Translations under genes and position numbers: made by a program | The notes under the pieces: model-generated | Databases searched by the model: none | What the model saw: the letters and a program-made list of their open reading frames with translations, nothing else | What the model was told of the DNA's origin: nothing | NCBI GenBank assembly: GCA_018141845.1 | Contig: CP073340.1 | Location: 1,823,001-1,887,000 of the forward strand | Origin: Lachnospiraceae bacterium oral taxon 096 | GTDB taxonomy: Bacteria > Bacillota > Clostridia > Lachnospirales > Lachnospiraceae | Length of the DNA stretch: 64,000 nt | Reading direction: 5' to 3' | Shown: positions 1 to 9,540 of the stretch, one piece after another | Layout of the letters: each line of letters starts with the position of its first letter | Numbering within the stretch: position 1 is the first letter of the stretch

Positions 1-1781
1 GAACAAGCACCTGCAGCCACAAAATCTCCCACATGCAAAGTTCCCTTTTGTACAAGGATGGTTGCCACTGAACCGCGACCACGATCAAGCTCTGCCTCAA
101 TAACAATACCTCTTGCCTTGCGGTTTGGATTGGCCTTTAATTCTTTCACTTCTGCAGTTAGAAGTATCATCTCTAAGAGGTTCTCAATTCCTCTACCTTC
201 CTTTGCAGAAACTTCACAAAAGATCGTTGATCCGCCCCAATCCTCAGGAATTAACTGATACTCGGATAGCTCCTGCTTTACTCTTTCCACATTAGCTCCA
301 GGCTTATCAATCTTATTGACAGCAACAATAATCTCTACTCCAGCAGCCTTAGCATGATTAATAGCCTCTACTGTCTGTGGCATAACACCATCATCTGCTG
401 CAACAACTAAAATGGCAATATCTGTAGACTTTGCACCACGCATACGCATAGCTGTAAATGCTTCATGTCCTGGGGTGTCAAGGAAGGTAATCTTTTGCCC
501 CTTAATTTGAACCATATACGCACCGATATGCTGTGTAATACCGCCAGCCTCTGAACTTGTGACATTGGTCTTTCGAATTGCATCAAGAAGTGAGGTCTTT
601 CCATGATCGACATGTCCCATAACACAGACAACAGGTGGTCTAGGCACAAGATCCTCTGCATTCTCCTCATCTTCCTTCAAAAGCTCTGCAATGACATCGA
701 CCTTCTTTTCCAATGTACAAATGACATCATACTCCAGTGCAATTTCTTCTGCCTTTTCAAAGCTAATCTCTGAGTTTAATGTCATCACTTCACCCTTTAA
801 AAAGAGTTTCTTTACAATTGCAGAAGGTTGTAATTTCATCTTACTTGCCAAATCCTTTATGGTGATGGTCTCTGGAATGATAATCTCTTTGATATCCTCT
901 TCTACTGCCTCTACCTTTGGCTTAACTGGCATAATAAATGGATGTCTGCTCACTCTTCCACCCTTTGCTGGGCCATCCTCTGTGCGATGCTTTTTGTCAT
1001 TTTTTTGGTTTTTGAAGTTATTCTTATTCAATCGTGTTGTAGATGTCTTCTTAGCCAATGCACCATCTAAGTTTGCTGTACTTGGCTTACTACTATTATT
1101 TTTTGATTGAAAGTTTCTGCTTGGTGCAGCATCCTTATCTTTATCAAAACCGCCCTGATAACCTCGGCTATAATTGCCACCTCTGCCATCTCGATTACCC
1201 GGATTCCCATTGCGATTTCCAGCATTGCGATCACGATTTCCCTGATAGCCTCCTCTTGCCTCGCGATTTCCATCACGGCTTCCCTGATAGCCTCCTCTTG
1301 CCTCGCGGTTTCCGTCACGATTTCCCTGATAACTACTTCTTCCGTCACGGTTTCCCTGATAACTACTCCTTCCGTCGCGGTTTCCATCGCGATTTCCTTG
1401 ATAACTACTTCTTCCCTCACGGTTTCCATCGCGATTTCCCTGATAACTACTTCTTCCCTCGCGGTTTCCATCGCGATTTCCCTGATAGCCTCCTCTTGCC
1501 TCACGGTTTCCATCACGATTTCCCTGACGATTTCCGCTTCGCTCACGATTTCCTGTGGAATTTCCTCCTCTCTCACGATTACTATTACGTTCTCTATTAC
1601 CTTGATCTGCTCTTGGTGCAGTTGGCCTTCCATTATCATTTCTCTTTTCAGCCACCGATTTCACCTCTTCCCTCTTATTTTCTTCTCTTCCTGCCTTTGG
1701 CTGCTGTGCATTTTGTGGGCGAAATACCGCACTCACTTTTTTTGTATGCACCTCAGTTTTAACCTCTTGATTATCTTTCAA
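1..1781 (-). CDS. infB: Translation initiation factor IF-2, C-terminal part beyond the window
   Basis: IF-2 is the GTPase that brings initiator tRNA to the 30S ribosome. Reading the minus strand from a TTG at 1779-1781 gives one open frame to the window edge (about 593 codons, partial). It holds a basic Arg/Gly/Asn-rich N-terminal region with tandem repeats (about 1242-1522), an IF2_N module ([12 protein letters not shown]...), then the G domain: GHVDHGKT near residue 387, [16 protein letters not shown] and NKID. The TTG start is chosen because a run of six G (1790-1795) lies eight bases upstream and no in-frame ATG or GTG fits better. It follows ylxQ by 16 bp, as the last visible gene of the rimP-nusA operon. 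Identity is certain; the exact start is likely. Confidence 0.95.
   Translation of the reverse strand, partial: MKDNQEVKTEVHTKKVSAVFRPQNAQQPKAGREENKREEVKSVAEKRNDNGRPTAPRADQGNRERNSNRERGGNSTGNRERSGNRQGNRDGNREARGGYQGNRDGNREGRSSYQGNRDGNREGRSSYQGNRDGNRDGRSSYQGNRDGRSSYQGNRDGNREARGGYQGSRDGNREARGGYQGNRDRNAGNRNGNPGNRDGRGGNYSRGYQGGFDKDKDAAPSRNFQSKNNSSKPSTANLDGALAKKTSTTRLNKNNFKNQKNDKKHRTEDGPAKGGRVSRHPFIMPVKPKVEAVEEDIKEIIIPETITIKDLASKMKLQPSAIVKKLFLKGEVMTLNSEISFEKAEEIALEYDVICTLEKKVDVIAELLKEDEENAEDLVPRPPVVCVMGHVDHGKTSLLDAIRKTNVTSSEAGGITQHIGAYMVQIKGQKITFLDTPGHEAFTAMRMRGAKSTDIAILVVAADDGVMPQTVEAINHAKAAGVEIIVAVNKIDKPGANVERVKQELSEYQLIPEDWGGSTIFCEVSAKEGRGIENLLEMILLTAEVKELKANPNRKARGIVIEAELDRGRGSVATILVQKGTLHVGDFVAAGAC
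1242..1522 (-). repeat. 42-bp tandem repeats inside infB
   Basis: The IF-2 N-terminal region contains about six copies of a 14-residue unit of the form [14 protein letters not shown], one of them shortened to ten residues ([10 protein letters not shown]). Some copies end ARGGYQ instead of GRSSYQ. The DNA copies are nearly identical, which points to recent slippage or unequal crossing-over. The region is expected to be disordered and RNA-binding in character. It also creates long open frames in other frames, which are artefacts. Confidence 0.85.
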
Positions 1782-1797
1782 ATCGTGTACCCCCCAT

Positions 1798-2100
1798 CTA
1801 TTGTTCAAGTAATTTTATCAACGCCATTGCAAATCCATGATCACTCACACCAACAGACGCCCTCGCCTGTTTTCCTATGGCATGACCTAAACTGTCCTTA
1901 TCACCATATACATACATGGGCACTTGATAATATGTGCTCTTGTCCTTAAAAAGTTTTTTTGTCGGATCTGAAGCGTCCAAAGCCACAAGGACTAGCTTTG
2001 CTTTATTGGCTTTAATTAACTTCTCCACTGAAAATTCTCCACTGACAACCTTTCCTGCTCTGGCTGCAAGACCTAGAAAATTTAAAATTTTATCTTCCAT
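1798..2100 (-). CDS. ylxQ: YlxQ-like ribosomal protein L7Ae family (100 aa)
   Basis: This is a small L7Ae/L30e/Gadd45-fold protein of the kind found between rnpM and infB in Firmicutes (RplGB/YlxQ), thought to bind kink-turn RNA. The sequence has the family start ([18 protein letters not shown]) and the [11 protein letters not shown] strand. The start ATG at 2100 has GGAGG about nine bases upstream, inside the end of rnpM, so translation is probably coupled. Length and context fit the family well. The cellular role is not firmly known. Confidence 0.9.
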   Translation of the reverse strand: MEDKILNFLGLAARAGKVVSGEFSVEKLIKANKAKLVLVALDASDPTKKLFKDKSTYYQVPMYVYGDKDSLGHAIGKQARASVGVSDHGFAMALIKLLEQ

Positions 2101-2374
2101 TATATCTTACCTCCATCTCCTCTTTTAACTTTTCATAAACTTCCTTTGATACTGGTGACTTATAGGAACGATCAAGCCCCCTTGTCTTCATTGCCTTGGA
2201 CAGGCATTCTACATTTTTGCAAATATAGGCTCCCCTGCCATTTTTCTTTCCTGTATCATCTAGGCAAATTTCGTCCTCTACCGTCTTTACAATGCGAACC
2301 AATTCTGACTTCATCTTTAACTCACCACAGCCAATACAAAGTCTCATCGGAACTTTTTTATTTTTCAAACTCAT
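2090..2374 (-). CDS. rnpM: YlxR/RnpM family RNA-binding protein (94 aa)
   Basis: This is a DUF448 protein. The family member RnpM in Bacillus subtilis binds and modulates RNase P RNA. The sequence shows the diagnostic PMRLCIGCGELK segment near residues 9-20 and the GRGAYICKNVECL segment later. It overlaps nusA by 17 bp and ylxQ by 11 bp. The listed ATG has G residues directly against it; a TTG two codons further (2368) has a better-spaced GGGGG and may be the true start. Identity is clear from motif and context. Confidence 0.9.
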   Translation of the reverse strand: MSLKNKKVPMRLCIGCGELKMKSELVRIVKTVEDEICLDDTGKKNGRGAYICKNVECLSKAMKTRGLDRSYKSPVSKEVYEKLKEEMEVRYNGR

Positions 2375-3545
2375 CCCCCATTTCTGATGCTAGCTCGTTA
2401 GCATCTTCCTTGGCTTGTCCACTTTCCAGTGCAATTTCCATATCTGAAATTCCTTCTGGTTGATAATCAATGCCCAGCTCATCAAATAATCCCAATTCTC
2501 TTGCCTGTGTCTCGCTCTTGATATCAATCTTAAATCCTGTCAAGCGTGCTGCCAATCTCGCATTTTGACCTTCTTTTCCAATAGCCAAAGAAAGCTGATA
2601 ATCTGGTACAATCACCTGTGCCTCACGCTTTTCCTCATCTGCTACAACTGCAATCACCTTTGCTGGACTGAGTGCATTTTCAATGAGTGATGCTGCATTG
2701 TCATCCCAATTAATAATATCCACCTTTTCACCATGAAGCTCCTCAACGACAGCATTTACCCTTGCTCCGTTTAATCCGACGCAGGCACCTACTGCATCGA
2801 CATTTGGATCATTGCTGATAACAGCCATCTTTGTTCTTGACCCTGCCTCTCTGGCAATAGATTTAATCTCCACTGTTCCATCCTTAACCTCTGAAACCTC
2901 TGTTTCAAACAGTCTCTTCACAAGATCTGGATGAGTTCTGGACACAGAAATTCTTGGTCCCTTTGTGGTGTCCTTTACTTCCAAAACATAGAGCTTAATT
3001 CGATCCATTGGCTTAAATTCCTCTGTCTTCACCTGCTCATTTTCTGAAAGAATGGCATCGCATTTGCCTAAATTAATTGAAATATTTTTTCCCAAATATC
3101 TTTGAACAACACCAGTGACAATATCTTTTTCCTTAGTAAAATAATCGTTATAAATAACTTTTCTTTCTTCTTCTCGAATCTTTTGCAAAATTACATTCTT
3201 AGCTACACCTGTTGCGATTCGCCCAAACTCCTTTGACTTTACAGGAACCTGTGCCCGATCTCCAACACTATAATCTGGATCAATTTGCCTTGCATCTGCA
3301 AGAGAAATCTTTGTGGCCTTTTCCTCAAGCGTTGGCTTTTCCAACTTTTCCACAACTTCCTTTTCCTGAATCACTGTATAATCACAAGTCTTTGGATCAA
3401 TGGTTACAGTGACATTGTCCGCTGTACCAAAGTTATTCTTGCAAGCAGAAATCAAGGAATTCTCAATTGTCTCCAACAAAGTCTTCTTGCTAATATTTTT
3501 TTCTTTCTCCAGAATGTCCAACGCTTCCATTAATTCTTTACTCAT
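2358..3545 (-). CDS. nusA: Transcription termination/antitermination factor NusA (395 aa)
   Basis: NusA binds RNA polymerase and nascent RNA and controls pausing, termination and antitermination. The protein has the N-terminal polymerase-binding domain, an S1 domain around residues 130-200, and two KH domains (VGACVGLNGARVNAV and LAIGKEGQNARLAARLTG). The short acidic C-terminus ends ELASEMGDEFEK, with no acidic repeats, as usual in Firmicutes. The ATG at 3545 is chosen because GGAGG lies about ten bases upstream; a TTG further up (3563) overlaps that GGAGG. It lies 21 bp after rimP in the usual operon order. Confidence 0.96.
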   Translation of the reverse strand: MSKELMEALDILEKEKNISKKTLLETIENSLISACKNNFGTADNVTVTIDPKTCDYTVIQEKEVVEKLEKPTLEEKATKISLADARQIDPDYSVGDRAQVPVKSKEFGRIATGVAKNVILQKIREEERKVIYNDYFTKEKDIVTGVVQRYLGKNISINLGKCDAILSENEQVKTEEFKPMDRIKLYVLEVKDTTKGPRISVSRTHPDLVKRLFETEVSEVKDGTVEIKSIAREAGSRTKMAVISNDPNVDAVGACVGLNGARVNAVVEELHGEKVDIINWDDNAASLIENALSPAKVIAVVADEEKREAQVIVPDYQLSLAIGKEGQNARLAARLTGFKIDIKSETQARELGLFDELGIDYQPEGISDMEIALESGQAKEDANELASEMGDEFEK

Positions 3546-3566
3546 TTTTTCATTGTCCTCCAAATA

Positions 3567-4031
3567 TTAAAAATCAATCGCCAAGCGAACATTTGCGATG
3601 TCCTTTCGGCTAAATGTCAAGGTATTTCCATCTTCTTCGATGGTCAGCATATCCTTATCAAAAGCAACCAATGTTCCAGAAAAATCTTTTCTCTTTTCTA
3701 TTGCCTTATACAATTTAACTTCAACTTCCTTACCCATCTCACGAACAAAATCCTTGTCCTTTTTCAAGGTTCTTCCAAGTCCCGGTGAACTTACCTCCAA
3801 AATATACCCTTCAGAGATAAAATCCTCTTGATCAAGCCAATCGCTCAAGGCTCTGCTAATATCTGCACAGTCATCGACTCCGATACCCCCTTCTTTGTCA
3901 CAATAGGCTCGAAGATAATACTCCCCTGCTTCCTTTACAAACTCCACATCCACTAACTCAAATGGCATTGTTTCTTGTAATTTTGTCAAAAACTCTTCTG
4001 TCCGCTTCACATAAGTGTCGCTTTTACTCAT
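3567..4031 (-). CDS. rimP: Ribosome maturation factor RimP (154 aa)
   Basis: RimP is needed for maturation of the 30S subunit. The sequence has the family elements: an N-terminal half with LRAYCDKEGGIGVDDCADIS, and EVSSPGLGRTLKKDKDF leading to a C-terminal SH3-like half (FSGTLVAFDKDMLTIEE). The ATG at 4031 is preceded by GAAGGGG at good spacing. A longer frame starting at 4103 would translate through a strong hairpin and lacks family similarity, so it is rejected. rimP is the first gene of the nusA-infB group and follows a VanZ-like gene by about 100 bp. Confidence 0.93.
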   Translation of the reverse strand: MSKSDTYVKRTEEFLTKLQETMPFELVDVEFVKEAGEYYLRAYCDKEGGIGVDDCADISRALSDWLDQEDFISEGYILEVSSPGLGRTLKKDKDFVREMGKEVEVKLYKAIEKRKDFSGTLVAFDKDMLTIEEDGNTLTFSRKDIANVRLAIDF

Positions 4032-4078
4032 ATACACATCCCCTTCTCTTCTAGATTTCAATATCTGATCATACGCAA

Positions 4079-4107
4079 TCGAGTGGACCGACAAGCGGTC
4101 CACTCGA
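4079..4107. other. Perfect 12-bp inverted repeat between vanZ-like gene and rimP
   Basis: Arms TCGAGTGGACCG and CGGTCCACTCGA are separated by five bases. In minus-strand RNA this forms a very stable GC-rich hairpin 22 nt after the vanZ-like stop codon and 48 nt before the rimP start. It is followed by TTGCGTATG rather than a clean U-tract, so it is not a textbook terminator. It may be a weak terminator/attenuator for the nusA operon or an RNA-processing site. Confidence 0.7.
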
Positions 4108-4129
4108 CATCAGTTTCTGTATATGTTCC

Positions 4130-4606
4130 CTATTCTAGCACTTTCTTTTGTGCTATGCAAGAAGATTTTTTATATTTCCAAATTTTTCGCACCACGGTTG
4201 CAATCAATAAACCAATGCTTGCCCCCAACAAGTCCACCCAAACATCTCGAATTTGTGGACCTCTACCTGAAAAAATTTGAATAGTTTCGTCAATAAATGC
4301 GACAAAAAAGCACATATGCAAAACCTTATACCTGCGAATCTTTTTCTTGTCAAGACACATCCTGACAAACACTGCCATCGCAAGCCAAGAATACTCTGTG
4401 GCATGAGCCATCTTTCTGACCAACTCTTCTGTGGTATTTTTTTCTCCTACAATGTTACTAAGCCACGGTCCAACCTCACCCAATACTTTTGTGCTCTCCC
4501 TAGAAGAAGCTGCTCTTGGCACCATCGAATGTCCCCAGATAAAACATAAAATGAGAATAACAAAAAGAGTAGCTATGCTTTCCTTACTTATAATTCTTTT
4601 CGCCAT
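4130..4606 (-). CDS. VanZ family membrane protein (158 aa)
   Basis: This small integral membrane protein has about four hydrophobic segments. It shows the VanZ-like pattern: an N-terminal helix (ATLFVILILCFIWGHSMVP), then RKMAHATEYSWLAMAVF, then FIDETIQIFSGRGPQIRDVWVDLLGASIG. VanZ of Enterococcus confers low-level teicoplanin resistance, but most family members have no known role. Its start overlaps the end of capG by 19 bp, so it is probably co-expressed with the capsule genes. Family assignment is good; a function in envelope biology is only inferred from context. Confidence 0.85.
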   Translation of the reverse strand: MAKRIISKESIATLFVILILCFIWGHSMVPRAASSRESTKVLGEVGPWLSNIVGEKNTTEELVRKMAHATEYSWLAMAVFVRMCLDKKKIRRYKVLHMCFFVAFIDETIQIFSGRGPQIRDVWVDLLGASIGLLIATVVRKIWKYKKSSCIAQKKVLE

Positions 4607-5748
4607 ACCATCTTATTCACTACATTTGTAAAACTTTGAATGATCTTTACCACCTTTGTTGACACATTCTCATCAACATAATCTGGCACTGGAATTCCAT
4701 TATCTCCATTTTCTTGCATAGCTACTGCAGTCTCTACGGCCTGCACCAAGAAATTTCCATCAATTCCTGCGAGTACAAAACATCCCTTATCAATTGCCTC
4801 TGGACGCTCTGTCGAAGTTCGAATGCAAATCGCTGGAAAAGAATGTCCCACCGAAGTAAAAAAGGAAGATTCCTCTGGCAATGTTCCTGAATCCGATACT
4901 ACAGCAAAGGCATTGATTTGCAAGCAGTTGTAGTCATGAAAACCAAGTGGCTCATGCTGAATAACTCGAGAGTCAAGCTCAAATCCTGATGTTTCCAGTC
5001 TCTTCTTGCTTCTTGGATGGCAAGAATATAAAATTGGCATATCATATTTCTTTGCAATGGCATTGATCGCATTAAACAGAGAATTAAAATTCTTTTCTGT
5101 ATCAATATTTTCCTCTCGATGTGCAGATAAAAGAATATATTTTCCCTTTTCTAATCCCAGTCTCTCATGAATATTAGATGCCATAATTTTGTCTAAATTA
5201 TTGTGTAAAACCTCTGCCATTGGAGAACCTGTGACAAATGTGCGCTCCTTTGGCAAACCACAATCGGCCAAATACTTTCTTGCATGCTCTGAATAGGCCA
5301 AATTGACATCGGAAATGATATCTACAATGCGGCGATTTGTTTCCTCTGGAAGGCACTCATCTTTGCAGCGATTTCCCGCTTCCATATGAAAAATTGGAAT
5401 ATGCAATCTCTTTGCCCCAATGACGGACAGACAGCTATTGGTATCTCCAAGCACAAGCACTGCATCTGGACGAATCTCGCTCATCAATGTATAGGACTTT
5501 TCAATAATATTGCCCATTGTTGCACCCAAATTCTCGCCCACAGCTTCCATATACACCTCTGGTGGATCCAGTTCCAAATCATCAAAGAACACACCATTTA
5601 AATTATAATCATAATTTTGTCCTGTGTGTGCAAGAACAACATCAAAATACTGTCTACACTTTTTAATGACCGCTGAGAGACGAATAATCTCAGGTCTTGT
5701 GCCCACAATAATCAACAGCTTTAATTTTCCATTATTTTTAAATCCCAT
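4588..5748 (-). CDS. capG: UDP-N-acetylglucosamine 2-epimerase-like enzyme, CapG/FnlC type (386 aa)
   Basis: The protein belongs to the non-hydrolysing UDP-HexNAc 2-epimerase family: GTRPEIIRLSAVI at the start, HMEAGNRCKDECLPEE, SAHREENID and SDSGTLPEESSF. Next to capF and capE it most likely performs the last step to UDP-N-acetyl-L-fucosamine (epimerising UDP-L-PneNAc at C2), as CapG does in Staphylococcus aureus. The ATG at 5748 is preceded by TGGAGG at eight bases; the upstream GTG (5763) is part of that ribosome-binding sequence. It lies 36 bp after capF. A plain WecB-type role is possible but less likely in this context. Confidence 0.9.
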   Translation of the reverse strand: MGFKNNGKLKLLIIVGTRPEIIRLSAVIKKCRQYFDVVLAHTGQNYDYNLNGVFFDDLELDPPEVYMEAVGENLGATMGNIIEKSYTLMSEIRPDAVLVLGDTNSCLSVIGAKRLHIPIFHMEAGNRCKDECLPEETNRRIVDIISDVNLAYSEHARKYLADCGLPKERTFVTGSPMAEVLHNNLDKIMASNIHERLGLEKGKYILLSAHREENIDTEKNFNSLFNAINAIAKKYDMPILYSCHPRSKKRLETSGFELDSRVIQHEPLGFHDYNCLQINAFAVVSDSGTLPEESSFFTSVGHSFPAICIRTSTERPEAIDKGCFVLAGIDGNFLVQAVETAVAMQENGDNGIPVPDYVDENVSTKVVKIIQSFTNVVNKMVWRKEL

Positions 5749-5784
5749 GCTATTTTCCTCCACTCTAATCTTTCACCCTTCTTC

Positions 5785-7017
5785 CTATACAGGATCTCCA
5801 AAAGTATCTGGATGTTTTGGATCAAAGGCTTCATTGGCCCACATCAATGTCACTAAATTTTCTGTCTCACTCAAATTAATAATATTATGGGTGTATCCTG
5901 GTAACATATGTACAGCTTCAATCTTTTCTCCACTAACTCTAAATTCAATAATTTCATCGCTGTCAATTCTTCTTTGCTGAATTAACCCCTGTCCTGATAC
6001 CACAATAAAAAATTCCCATTTTGTGTTGTGCCAATGTTGTCCCTTTGTAATTCCTGGCTTACTAATATTTACAGAAAACTGTCCATGATCGCTGGTCTTT
6101 AACAGCTCAGTAAATGAACCCCTCGGATCACAATTCATATGCAATGAAAATGCAGCTTTTTCCTTTGGCAAATAAGACAAATAGGTACTATACAACTTCT
6201 TCTCCAGCGAATGATTTGGAATGGATGGCATAAGTAATGTTTCTGGCTGTCGATGGACGGCCTCCAAAAAGTCAACAATTTCTCCAAGCGTTGCAAAATG
6301 TGTTGTTGGCACAAAGCAATAGCGACCATTTTCTACTTCTCTTGGTGTCAAGCCATCATATGTCCTTCCGTCAATCACTTCATCGGCCGTTGGATACTCA
6401 CAATGATGTTCGCGATTTTCCAGAGCAGCAAACATTTCCTCTACCAGATCATCAATATAGAGCAATTCCAGTTTTGTCGAGCGGTCATTGACTTGAATTG
6501 GCAAATCATTGGCAATATTATTACAAAATGTTGCCACCGCACTATTGTAATTTGGTCGGCACCACTTTCCAAATAAATTTGGGAAGCGATACACTAAAAC
6601 CTTTGCTCCTGTCTCTTTGGCATATTGAAAGAAGAGTTCTTCTCCCGCAAGTTTTGACTTTCCATAGTCCGATGTGCCATAGCGACCAATTAAGGTCGCC
6701 TGCACAGATGAACTTAACATCACCGGACAAGAATTATTTGCAGCCTTCAATTTCTCAAGCAATGTACTAGAAAAACCAAAGTTTCCTTCCATAAATTCTG
6801 ATTGATCCTTTGGACGATTGACACCAGCCAGATGAAATACAAAGTCTGCCTTTTGACAATACTCCTCCAAAAGTACTGGATCTGTATCGATGTCATAGCT
6901 ATACACTTCATCGACAACAAAATTTCGATTGCGATCTTTTCCCTCCTTGACATTCATCAAGTTGGCAACCAAATTTTTTCCAACAAATCCTCTCGCACCT
7001 GTGACTAAAATCCTCAT
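5785..7017 (-). CDS. capF: CapF/FnlB-type reductase with cupin domain (410 aa)
   Basis: CapF is a bifunctional NADPH-dependent reductase/epimerase in UDP-L-FucNAc synthesis. The N-terminal two thirds are a short-chain dehydrogenase fold (LVTGARGFVGKNL at residues 4-16; YGKSKLAGEELF with the YxxxK pair). The last about 120 residues form a cupin (PGITKGQHWHNTKWEFFIVV), which places the protein in the CapF family rather than in general epimerases. It begins on the TAATG that ends capE, so translation is coupled. With capE and capG it makes a full L-FucNAc pathway. Confidence 0.92.
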   Translation of the reverse strand: MRILVTGARGFVGKNLVANLMNVKEGKDRNRNFVVDEVYSYDIDTDPVLLEEYCQKADFVFHLAGVNRPKDQSEFMEGNFGFSSTLLEKLKAANNSCPVMLSSSVQATLIGRYGTSDYGKSKLAGEELFFQYAKETGAKVLVYRFPNLFGKWCRPNYNSAVATFCNNIANDLPIQVNDRSTKLELLYIDDLVEEMFAALENREHHCEYPTADEVIDGRTYDGLTPREVENGRYCFVPTTHFATLGEIVDFLEAVHRQPETLLMPSIPNHSLEKKLYSTYLSYLPKEKAAFSLHMNCDPRGSFTELLKTSDHGQFSVNISKPGITKGQHWHNTKWEFFIVVSGQGLIQQRRIDSDEIIEFRVSGEKIEAVHMLPGYTHNIINLSETENLVTLMWANEAFDPKHPDTFGDPV

Positions 7018-8069
7018 TACTTTCTATTCTCCTCAAACCATTTTAATTGCTCATTGACATAGTCTGTTGTCATCAATTTCTTGATGGTTCCCTCGACATC
7101 CAAGCGATTGGTATTATGGCTTGTGTAGGACTCATCTGCCATAGTTTGTACCTGTCCATTGACAAAGTACTTGTCATAATTTAAGTCACGATTATCAGCA
7201 GATACACGGAAGTACTGTCCCATATCCTCACTGCGAAGTCTCTCTTCTCTTGTCATCAATGTCTCATATAACTTCTCACCATGTCTTGTTCCAATAACCT
7301 TGGTCTCTGTCTCCCCAAAGAGCTTTTGAACGGCCTTTGCTAAGACACCAATGGTCGAAGCATCTGCCTTTTGAATGAAGAGATCTCCTGGCTTTGCATT
7401 GTGGAAGGCAAAATCAACAAGGTCAACCGCCTCATCGAGATTCATCAAAAATCTAGTCATATTTGGATCTGTGATCGTGATTGGATTTCCATGCTTAATT
7501 TGATCGATAAAAAGTGGGATAACGGATCCACGGCTGCACATTACATTGCCATAGCGAGTACAGCTAATAATCGTATCTCCTCTTTCTGCTGCCACACGTG
7601 CATTGGCATAGATCACATGCTCCATCATAGCCTTTGAAATTCCCATTGCATTAATTGGATATGCAGCCTTATCTGTGGAAAGACATACCACTCGCTTTAC
7701 TCCCGCCTCAATGGCTGCATGCAACATATTGTCTGTTCCCTCAACATTTGTCTTTACCGCCTGCATTGGGAAGAACTCGCAAGAAGGAACCTGCTTTAGT
7801 GCAGCAGCATGGAAAATGTAGTCGACACCCGGCATAGCATCCTTAATGGATCTTGGATCTCTAACATCCCCGATATAAAATTTCACCTTGCCATAGTAAT
7901 CTGGATACTTCATCTGCAAATCGTGACGCATCTCATCCTGCTTTTTCTCATCTCTTGAAAAAATACGAATCTGACCAATATCTGTAGTCAAAAAATGCTT
8001 GAGCACCGTATTTCCAAATGAACCTGTACCTCCTGTAATCATCAATGTTGCTCCTGAATATAATGACAT
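7017..8069 (-). CDS. capE: CapE/FnlA-type UDP-GlcNAc 4,6-dehydratase/5-epimerase (350 aa)
   Basis: CapE starts UDP-L-FucNAc synthesis from UDP-GlcNAc. The sequence has a Rossmann motif TGGTGSFGNTVL near the start, SRDEKKQDEMRHDL, STDKAAYPINAMGISK and TRYGNVMCSRGSVIP, typical of the short CapD/CapE/PseB-like dehydratases. The ATG at 8069 has AAGGAG about 11 bases upstream; the GTG at 8081 lies in that ribosome-binding region and is not used. It ends in TAATG with capF. PseB-like dehydratases are related, but capF and capG next door decide for CapE. Confidence 0.92.
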   Translation of the reverse strand: MSLYSGATLMITGGTGSFGNTVLKHFLTTDIGQIRIFSRDEKKQDEMRHDLQMKYPDYYGKVKFYIGDVRDPRSIKDAMPGVDYIFHAAALKQVPSCEFFPMQAVKTNVEGTDNMLHAAIEAGVKRVVCLSTDKAAYPINAMGISKAMMEHVIYANARVAAERGDTIISCTRYGNVMCSRGSVIPLFIDQIKHGNPITITDPNMTRFLMNLDEAVDLVDFAFHNAKPGDLFIQKADASTIGVLAKAVQKLFGETETKVIGTRHGEKLYETLMTREERLRSEDMGQYFRVSADNRDLNYDKYFVNGQVQTMADESYTSHNTNRLDVEGTIKKLMTTDYVNEQLKWFEENRK

Positions 8070-8073
8070 AATC

Positions 8074-9540
8074 TTATACACTCCTTTTTTCTTTTTTTAT
8101 AATTTCTCTTATCTTTTGAAATATTGTAATAACTGCTTCATTTCTTGCAACTACACTCACCAAAAAATAAGTCATTATCCCAATAAAGGTTGACCAAGCC
8201 AATGAAAGAATTGCCCCAGGAATAGGGCATAGCTTGCTCACCATAATTGCAATCGACATCATTGCCGTAGCTAACAATGTCTTGAGGAAAATCGACCATT
8301 TCACCCGAATTTTTACCTGCTGTCTCACATAGTAGAATAAAATTGCATTGACTACCAATTCTGACAAAATTGAGGCAATGGCTGCACCATTTTGCTTCCA
8401 TATGGGAATGAGCAATAAGTTACAAATAAAGTTGACACCACTGGTCAAAATACTGGCAAATAGTCTTTTCTTTTCCATTTTTATACTAATCAATAGCCGA
8501 TAACAGATTAAATCTGCCATCGGACGGATAATCATCATTGGGGCAAAAATTTGTAATGTGGCACCTGCCATTAAAAAATGTCTGCCATACAGTGCCACAA
8601 CAATTTCCTTTCCAAGCAAAGCAATGCCCATACTTGCTGGCAAAGAAATGATGATCAAAAATTGTAATCCCTTTTCTACAAGGCTCTCCAGTTTTTCATT
8701 GTCTTTTTCCTCGTACATTCTGCTCAATTTAGGAAAGATAACTTCTGAAACCGATTGGCAACTAATCATTGCCAAAACAATAATTTTACTTGCGATAAAA
8801 TAATATCCAACCGATGCATCATCTGCCATCTTTCCAAGCATGGTTGTATCTAATTTATTGTAGAGATTCCCAAAAAAGGCCACTCCTGCAAGCTCTAGCA
8901 TACTCTCCATATGCCTCTTGAGATTTAAGCCCTGAAAAGTAAAACTCACATACTTTCTTGCCCGAAAAATGCTCACAGCATTATTATATACCGTGCTCAT
9001 ACTCGTCAACAGTGCATAGAGCACAAAGTCTTTTTTTGTATGGACAAATAGTAACATAGAAAGCAAGGAAACGATCTTGACAATAGTACTTCTCCCTGTG
9101 ATAAAGCCATATTCTTCCTGACCTCGATACAGCCAATCAATATTGGCATAGTTAGAAAAAATTACCAGTCCTGTGGCCATATAGAGCCAAAAATCTACAC
9201 GCAAATTTGCCCGAGAACACACCAATAAAATGTATAGCACCGTGGCAACTGTTGTGGACAAAATATTGATACAAAATAATTCTGAAAAGACAATATTTGT
9301 CTTTTCTCTGTCCTTTGCTACATTTGCCATCTCCCTTGTGCCATATTCTGAAAAGCCCAATAGAGCAAGTGCAAGGAAGTAGGAAGCAATATTTTGTGCA
9401 TAGGCAACCTTTCCAATTCTATCTTCCTGCAAAACTCGTGACACATACATCGAAGTTAGCATCGGAAAAATCAGTACCACTGTCTTATAGAGCATATTGT
9501 AGATGGCATTTTTTGCCACAGCTTTTGACTTAACGGCCAT
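8074..9540 (-). CDS. Wzx-like polysaccharide flippase, copy 1 (488 aa)
   Basis: This is a polytopic membrane protein of the MATE/MOP polysaccharide transporter type, expected to flip undecaprenyl-linked repeat units across the membrane. It begins with the family pattern AIYNMLYKTVVLIFPMLTSMYVSR and has about 12-14 hydrophobic segments with a DWLYRGQEEYGFI motif. The start overlaps the end of the upstream GT32-like gene by 11 bp. A second, different flippase lies at 12677-14128, which is unusual for one capsule locus. Confidence 0.9.
   Translation of the reverse strand: MAVKSKAVAKNAIYNMLYKTVVLIFPMLTSMYVSRVLQEDRIGKVAYAQNIASYFLALALLGFSEYGTREMANVAKDREKTNIVFSELFCINILSTTVATVLYILLVCSRANLRVDFWLYMATGLVIFSNYANIDWLYRGQEEYGFITGRSTIVKIVSLLSMLLFVHTKKDFVLYALLTSMSTVYNNAVSIFRARKYVSFTFQGLNLKRHMESMLELAGVAFFGNLYNKLDTTMLGKMADDASVGYYFIASKIIVLAMISCQSVSEVIFPKLSRMYEEKDNEKLESLVEKGLQFLIIISLPASMGIALLGKEIVVALYGRHFLMAGATLQIFAPMMIIRPMADLICYRLLISIKMEKKRLFASILTSGVNFICNLLLIPIWKQNGAAIASILSELVVNAILFYYVRQQVKIRVKWSIFLKTLLATAMMSIAIMVSKLCPIPGAILSLAWSTFIGIMTYFLVSVVARNEAVITIFQKIREIIKKEKRSV

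Noticed and set aside
1058..1949. Long open frames on the plus strand and in a second minus frame over the infB repeats
   Set aside because: They arise from the 42-bp period, which keeps all frames open. The IF-2 frame has clear motifs and continues to the window edge; the others have odd composition and no ribosome-binding site.
4032..4103. N-terminal extension of RimP
   Set aside because: The extension would start within the 12-bp inverted repeat and lacks family similarity; the ATG at 4031 has a good ribosome-binding site.
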